Part shown: piece after piece, positions 59,893 through 64,000 of the stretch | Position numbering within the stretch: the first letter of the stretch is position 1 | How the letters are laid out: the number at the start of each line of letters is the position of its first letter | Source: Bombyx mori | Taxonomy: Eukaryota > Arthropoda > Insecta > Lepidoptera > Bombycidae | DNA: 64,000 nucleotides | Direction: 5' to 3' | NCBI RefSeq assembly: GCF_030269925.1 | Contig: NC_085121.1 | Location: 5,783,501-5,847,500, forward strand | Made by a program: the position numbers and the translations under genes | Notes under the pieces: generated by a model | Told to the model about the DNA's origin: nothing | Databases searched by the model: none | The model's input: the letters and a program-made list of their open reading frames with translations, nothing else

Positions 59893-61190
59893 TTCATAAT
59901 ATATGTCAATCAGACGCTATGAATAACACTTTTTTTCAACTGTTTTGAAATACAATAGAAACTTTAAGTTCGTCTTATAATAAGCGATTTGCAAATTGCG
60001 TTGTCCATAAGTTCCGTAATAGCATCACATTCACCACATAGATTGCGAGCCTATCAGCTTAACAAATAAACCTGGGTCATGATATCTCGCATATATAGGA
60101 AGTTGGAAACGCTCCAGAAAAACAATGCCGATTTGCAGTGATGGAATGACTAAAGTAAAATTAAAAGAAAACCCATTTTTAAACTACGCAGTGTAACACA
60201 AATATTCGCGAGCTCATTTCACCTAAAGCTATAAGGGCTTTGCACGTCTTCATCGCGGGCTAGAATTTTAATATTAACCATTATATGATTATTATTGTAT
60301 TAGTATTAACCTTTATATTAGCCTATTAATTACCTACTAAAAACTCTTATAGTTTGGCTTATCTCTGTAGTTTCGGCTTTAGGAGTCCATAACTTGTATG
60401 TAAACCATATTTAAATTACTAATAAGGTATTCCCTGTTTGTTCAGTAATACTAAAAACAAAATCAATCAAACACAATCAAAACAATTAGGTAAAATCTAA
60501 ATAATGAGCATTAAGCACGACCACGAAATGTCTTCCCGAAAAATTGTAACTTACGTAATTCCCGTCACCCAAACAAGATGTCCACATAAGAACAAAATAA
60601 TTATGTAAACTATAGAGTAATTAAATTTAAAAAAACGAACACGTTATGAACACAAAGTAAATTACACGTGAACAAAAGTCATCCAGTCGAAAACAGTATT
60701 AGGCAACCATTTGAGATATAATGTCGCAATTAAATCTTTCTAAAGTATACTCGTAATAATATTTTAGTTATCGAATATCTTAACATCGAGGTGTTGATTA
60801 CAGTGTGTCATATTTTTCGTACGTTTAAACTCGTCAGTGATTAGTGAAGCGCAAAACTTACGTTACGCCCCGTGATCACATTTGACAAAAAAAACTATAC
60901 ATATTATCTATGTTTATTAGATTACTTTCGTCAATGAAAATTTACATTAATATTAAAATTTTAATGTTAGAACATTTTGTCTTCAAACTCGCCCATAGGA
61001 GCACTTTGAATTACGTACCTAACTCCCCAATTTCTATCTAAGGCACCAATAGAACATGTTGCAATTCGATACGGATACGTTCTATTTAGTAAAATCATGC
61101 AGTAGTCGGTTTGAAAGTTAGAACCGTCGCTATACAATTGCTATTGAGGCTACAATCTAATATCTTAAGGTGTGTAGTATCTACACGGAT
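59893..61190. other. Intergenic, nothing recognised
   Basis: AT-rich. Confidence 0.4.
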
Positions 61191-61345
61191 ATTGTAAACC
61201 TACAGGGTTAGGTACCACCATATTGCGTATTTCGGCCGCTAAGCAGCCGTTCGTTTTAACTCAAAGGACTCGGCAAATAAAGAATGAAAATGTAGTAGTA
61301 ATAAGTGAACTGTGAGCTCGTTCACTCACCTATCGCAATAAAACA
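61191..61345 (+). mobile_element. Old SINE body copy
   Basis: Retains gggttaggtaccaccatat, gcgtatttcggccgctaagc and gaactgtgagctcgttcact, then caataaaac. Strongly diverged with a deletion. Confidence 0.5.
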
Positions 61346-61679
61346 ACAAAAGGTTGGAGTCAGCACTGTACTGTGTTGCCAACTCTTGTTTATTGCATTA
61401 CGTGGACAGATACACTCACAGTGTGAAGTATGTAGTTATCAGTACCCACAAAGTCCCATTGCAAGTTAAATTGCATAGGATACCAAAACGCCTCTTCAAT
61501 TATTTACAATTTTTATGTAAAAGTTACACTATATTTTTAGAAGCTATGTTGTTATTGCCAGTCACATTCAATGGCAGTTCGCTTTTTTTTTTACTGCTTA
61601 TATGTGAAATATTTCTAGTTAAGAGTCAGTCAATGCGGTTTTTCAGTGTTCTAAACAGTCAAAAGAGCTCACAGTACAC

Positions 61680-61858
61680 CAGATGCGACGATGAGTTCGA
61701 CGAGCGAACTAACCCATAGACAAATTCCACTAAGTTCCTCGCCGGATAAGGTTGTCGTTAGCAAATTTTCTCACGTTGAACCCGTGAGCTCACCTACTCG
61801 TCCGGATGTAGCTAGAATAGCCCCTAAAAATATCAGCGAATAAGTAGGGGGAAAAAAA
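61680..61858 (+). mobile_element. Diverged family B copy
   Basis: gttcgacgagcgaactaacc, ctcgccggataag, cccgtgagctcacctactcg and gaataagtagggggaaaaaa follow family B order. Internal deletion. Confidence 0.65.
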
Positions 61859-61910
61859 TACACCAGGTATTACCGCAGCTCACCTTAACATATTAAGGTA
61901 TGGATTATAT

Positions 61911-62020
61911 TTAAGTTTTGCAGTAGGCAGCGGCCTGGCTCTGCCCCTGGCATTGCTGAGGTCCATGGGCGACGGTAACCACTCACCATCAGGTGGCAAT
62001 ACAAGGGCAATAAAAAAACA
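61911..62020 (+). mobile_element. Bm1 SINE, 3' part with small deletion
   Basis: gtaggcagcggcctggctct, gaggtccatgggcgacggta and accactcaccatcaggtgg, then caatacaagggcaataaaaa. The gggccgt...gcctac piece is deleted. Confidence 0.83.
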
Positions 62021-62883
62021 GTTGCTTAGAAGAAAACTTACATTCAAAAAACTACTTAATATGAATGAAAATATCCAATGAAGTAGCCCGAACTTAGAAT
62101 CATTAGTCCCTGCATTCCTGAAGACCACAGCCTGTCCCTATTAGTTTACGTCACCAATGATGGATATGAAACCAGTGGGCTGAGAACCGGTGGCTGCCTC
62201 ACATACCTACAATATGAGATCGTGTTCACATACTCTATTAAACAGTGATAGGCATCTGTGTGTATCGGATGGTAACCGCAACTTGTACCAGCTTACAATG
62301 GTAGCTATCACGATGTTTGATTGATTGGCTATTGTCACTCATTAGAACAGTTCTTTTCCTATCAACTTTCTTAAAAAATATTATATTTGTTGGATACAAA
62401 CAACAAACCTTCTTGTAGGAGTTTCGCGAAAATCAGACTTCACTTGGTCTTATACATTGCGGTTCGGCTACTAAAAACAAACCAGTTTCTTAAATTATTT
62501 CCTATCAATTTGGTTATTGACGTTCTTTTGCATTTTTTTATCATAAAATAAGATAAGATAAGTTAAAAACCTCTTGTTGTAATGGTGGCCAAATGATCTT
62601 AAATGTTAAAAGATTTCCCAACCTCACTATATACGGGTACAGAGTTCCAGCCTGCATGACCTAATGTTACTACTTCTCATATCCAGGGTGTTAATATACT
62701 CTCTACTACTCTGCTACTCTTCTTTCTTGACTAGACTTGACTAAACTTCTTCATGGCTAAACCAATAAGCCAAATCTTTTTAGTAATACCTACATGTAAT
62801 ACCGGCGACTACGTTGTCGTATTTTCTTTTTTCTTTGCTAAATAACGGTCTTCTGCCGATTTTTTAATCCAACTTTGAGATAT
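62021..62883. other. Intergenic, nothing recognised
   Basis: No gene or repeat recognised. Confidence 0.4.
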
Positions 62884-62990
62884 GAAGCTTATGTTTTATT
62901 TGTATAACGGCATTTCGCGGCAAAAACAGGCGTGATGGAAGTAACCGTGCGGGCTTACTTACGCCCTACCACCAAATCACACGTAAATCA
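62884..62990 (-). mobile_element. Old SINE body fragment
   Basis: gcggcaaaaacaggcgtgat, accgtgcgggcttacttacg and ccctaccaccaaatcacacg are the diverged reverse complement of the SINE 5' body. Confidence 0.45.
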
Positions 62991-64000
62991 CGTAACAGTA
63001 AGATAATCTTCTATGTATTAATAGTTAATATTTATTTTAAATCCCCACACTACTCGTAAATATCATTACATTCTTATTTAAATCAAGAGCGAGTGCTGAT
63101 TGCGGTCTCCGTGGCTCGGTCGGTAAACGCATGTAATATGGACTAAATACAGAGGCTACAAGCTCGGCGCTCTGTGGTAACGATGTATTTTTGAACAGTA
63201 TGAAGTTCAATTCTTAATAAGCACGTACGAGCACATTATAGAATGTCAATGCTTCCAACATTAAAGTTGTACAAAATACAATATATAAAAACATCACAAA
63301 AGTCTCCAAATTAACGATCAAGATCTAAATTTCTATTCTAAGTTAAAAAAAAACTAAGTTAAACCTTTGTTGAAATTATTGACGTTTGTATTGGATTAAA
63401 TGTCGATATATGATTATGTTAGAGAATTTCACGCGAAATCCACAAAAAAACTTATACCGTATTGATATAATGAAAGTCTGCTTGGATTGGACGACTACTT
63501 ATTAGGAGTAGCACTGGTAAAAGCTCAGTCAATCGACGGTCCAATCAAAGTGAACTTGAATCACGTTAAACTTTTTATAGCCACTTGGATACCAATAACG
63601 CGCAATCAAGTCAGATTGAACAAAGTAGCTGTAATGTGTATAAACCTAAAAAACCGAACCTACAGAGTAGGTAATAATACCCTTATAAGACTGAGCTTAT
63701 TTTCACATATTCTGCAGAAATTACTAAAGGATTTAAAAAAGTACTTTAACTTAAAAAAAATACAAAAATCAATGGTAAATTCACAGCAAAATATTTTTAA
63801 ATAATTATTTATAAGTGTTATTAACTTATTAATAACGTTATACTAAATGCGGGCGATAAGACAGGTCCGTCCGTACAAGACGATACCTAATACTTATAAT
63901 CAAACTACACAATAGTCGGCATCCGTGGCTCCGCACTTATACGCATTAATAGAGAGTCGATATATCGACGGTTCGCACTCAAAGGGTTAAGCAGGGCTAA
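62991..64000. other. Intergenic; two weak tRNA-like patches
   Basis: 63100-63180 (ctccgtggctcggtcggtaa) and 63917-63985 (atccgtggctccgcact, ggttcgcactc) share a 'ccgtggct..acgca' A-box-like start, perhaps old SINE heads. The 105-codon frame at 63487-63804 is Lys/Asn/Leu-rich and matches no family I know. Confidence 0.25.

Noticed and set aside
61354..61719. 121-codon open frame on +
   Set aside because: Its end runs into family B sequence (from about 61680). Hydrophobic stretches come from T-rich DNA. No family match.
63100..63180. tRNA gene
   Set aside because: Only an A-box-like start. No cloverleaf stems or convincing B box.
63487..63804. 105-codon open frame on +
   Set aside because: Lys/Asn/Leu-rich with no recognised domain or splice context. 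Could be a real small gene but cannot be supported.

Overview
The window is AT-rich, intron- and transposon-dominated nuclear DNA from a lepidopteran, almost certainly the silkworm Bombyx mori or a very close relative. The main grounds are many copies of two silkworm short interspersed repeats: Bm1, and a tRNA-headed / BMC1-type element named here from memory. A maT-type mariner, several Helitron families and RTE-type LINE tails support this.

Only one cellular protein-coding gene is supported: the last two coding exons of a Bar-class homeobox gene (BarH1/B-H1) on the + strand. The first (8695-8919) begins inside homeodomain helix 3 and carries the Bar-specific extension. The second (11463-11694) ends in an acidic tail and a stop. 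They join in phase across a 2.5-kb intron. The rest of the homeodomain, the N-terminus and the promoter were not found in 1-8694, so they should lie upstream of the window behind an intron of at least 8.7 kb. The 3'UTR probably ends just after an AATAAA at 12839.

The roughly 51 kb downstream of the gene (12.9-64 kb) contain no recognisable host gene. They hold a dense, partly nested set of mobile elements: about 25 copies or fragments of the tRNA-headed/BMC1-type SINE family, six Bm1 copies, about eight copies of a second poly(A)-tailed family, five RTE-like LINE 3' ends, one mariner with a single frameshift, a Helitron inside that mariner, five further Helitron-like elements across the window, and three undescribed-looking 250-260 bp MITEs with long terminal inverted repeats. 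Other structure includes a 144-bp tandem repeat in three copies, a 77-bp tandem duplication, a near-perfect 39-bp-arm hairpin, and GC-richer or homeodomain-motif-rich islands that could be distal Bar enhancers.

The observations most worth a second look are: the shared 5' boundary of the 'headless' SINE unit, which coincides with a ggtggta/taccacc hairpin; the three MITEs; the mariner/SINE/Helitron nesting; the 144-bp array; the 53.9-kb hairpin; and the TE-rich gene desert next to a Bar gene. No operon-like, CRISPR, phage or other novel defence system is present.
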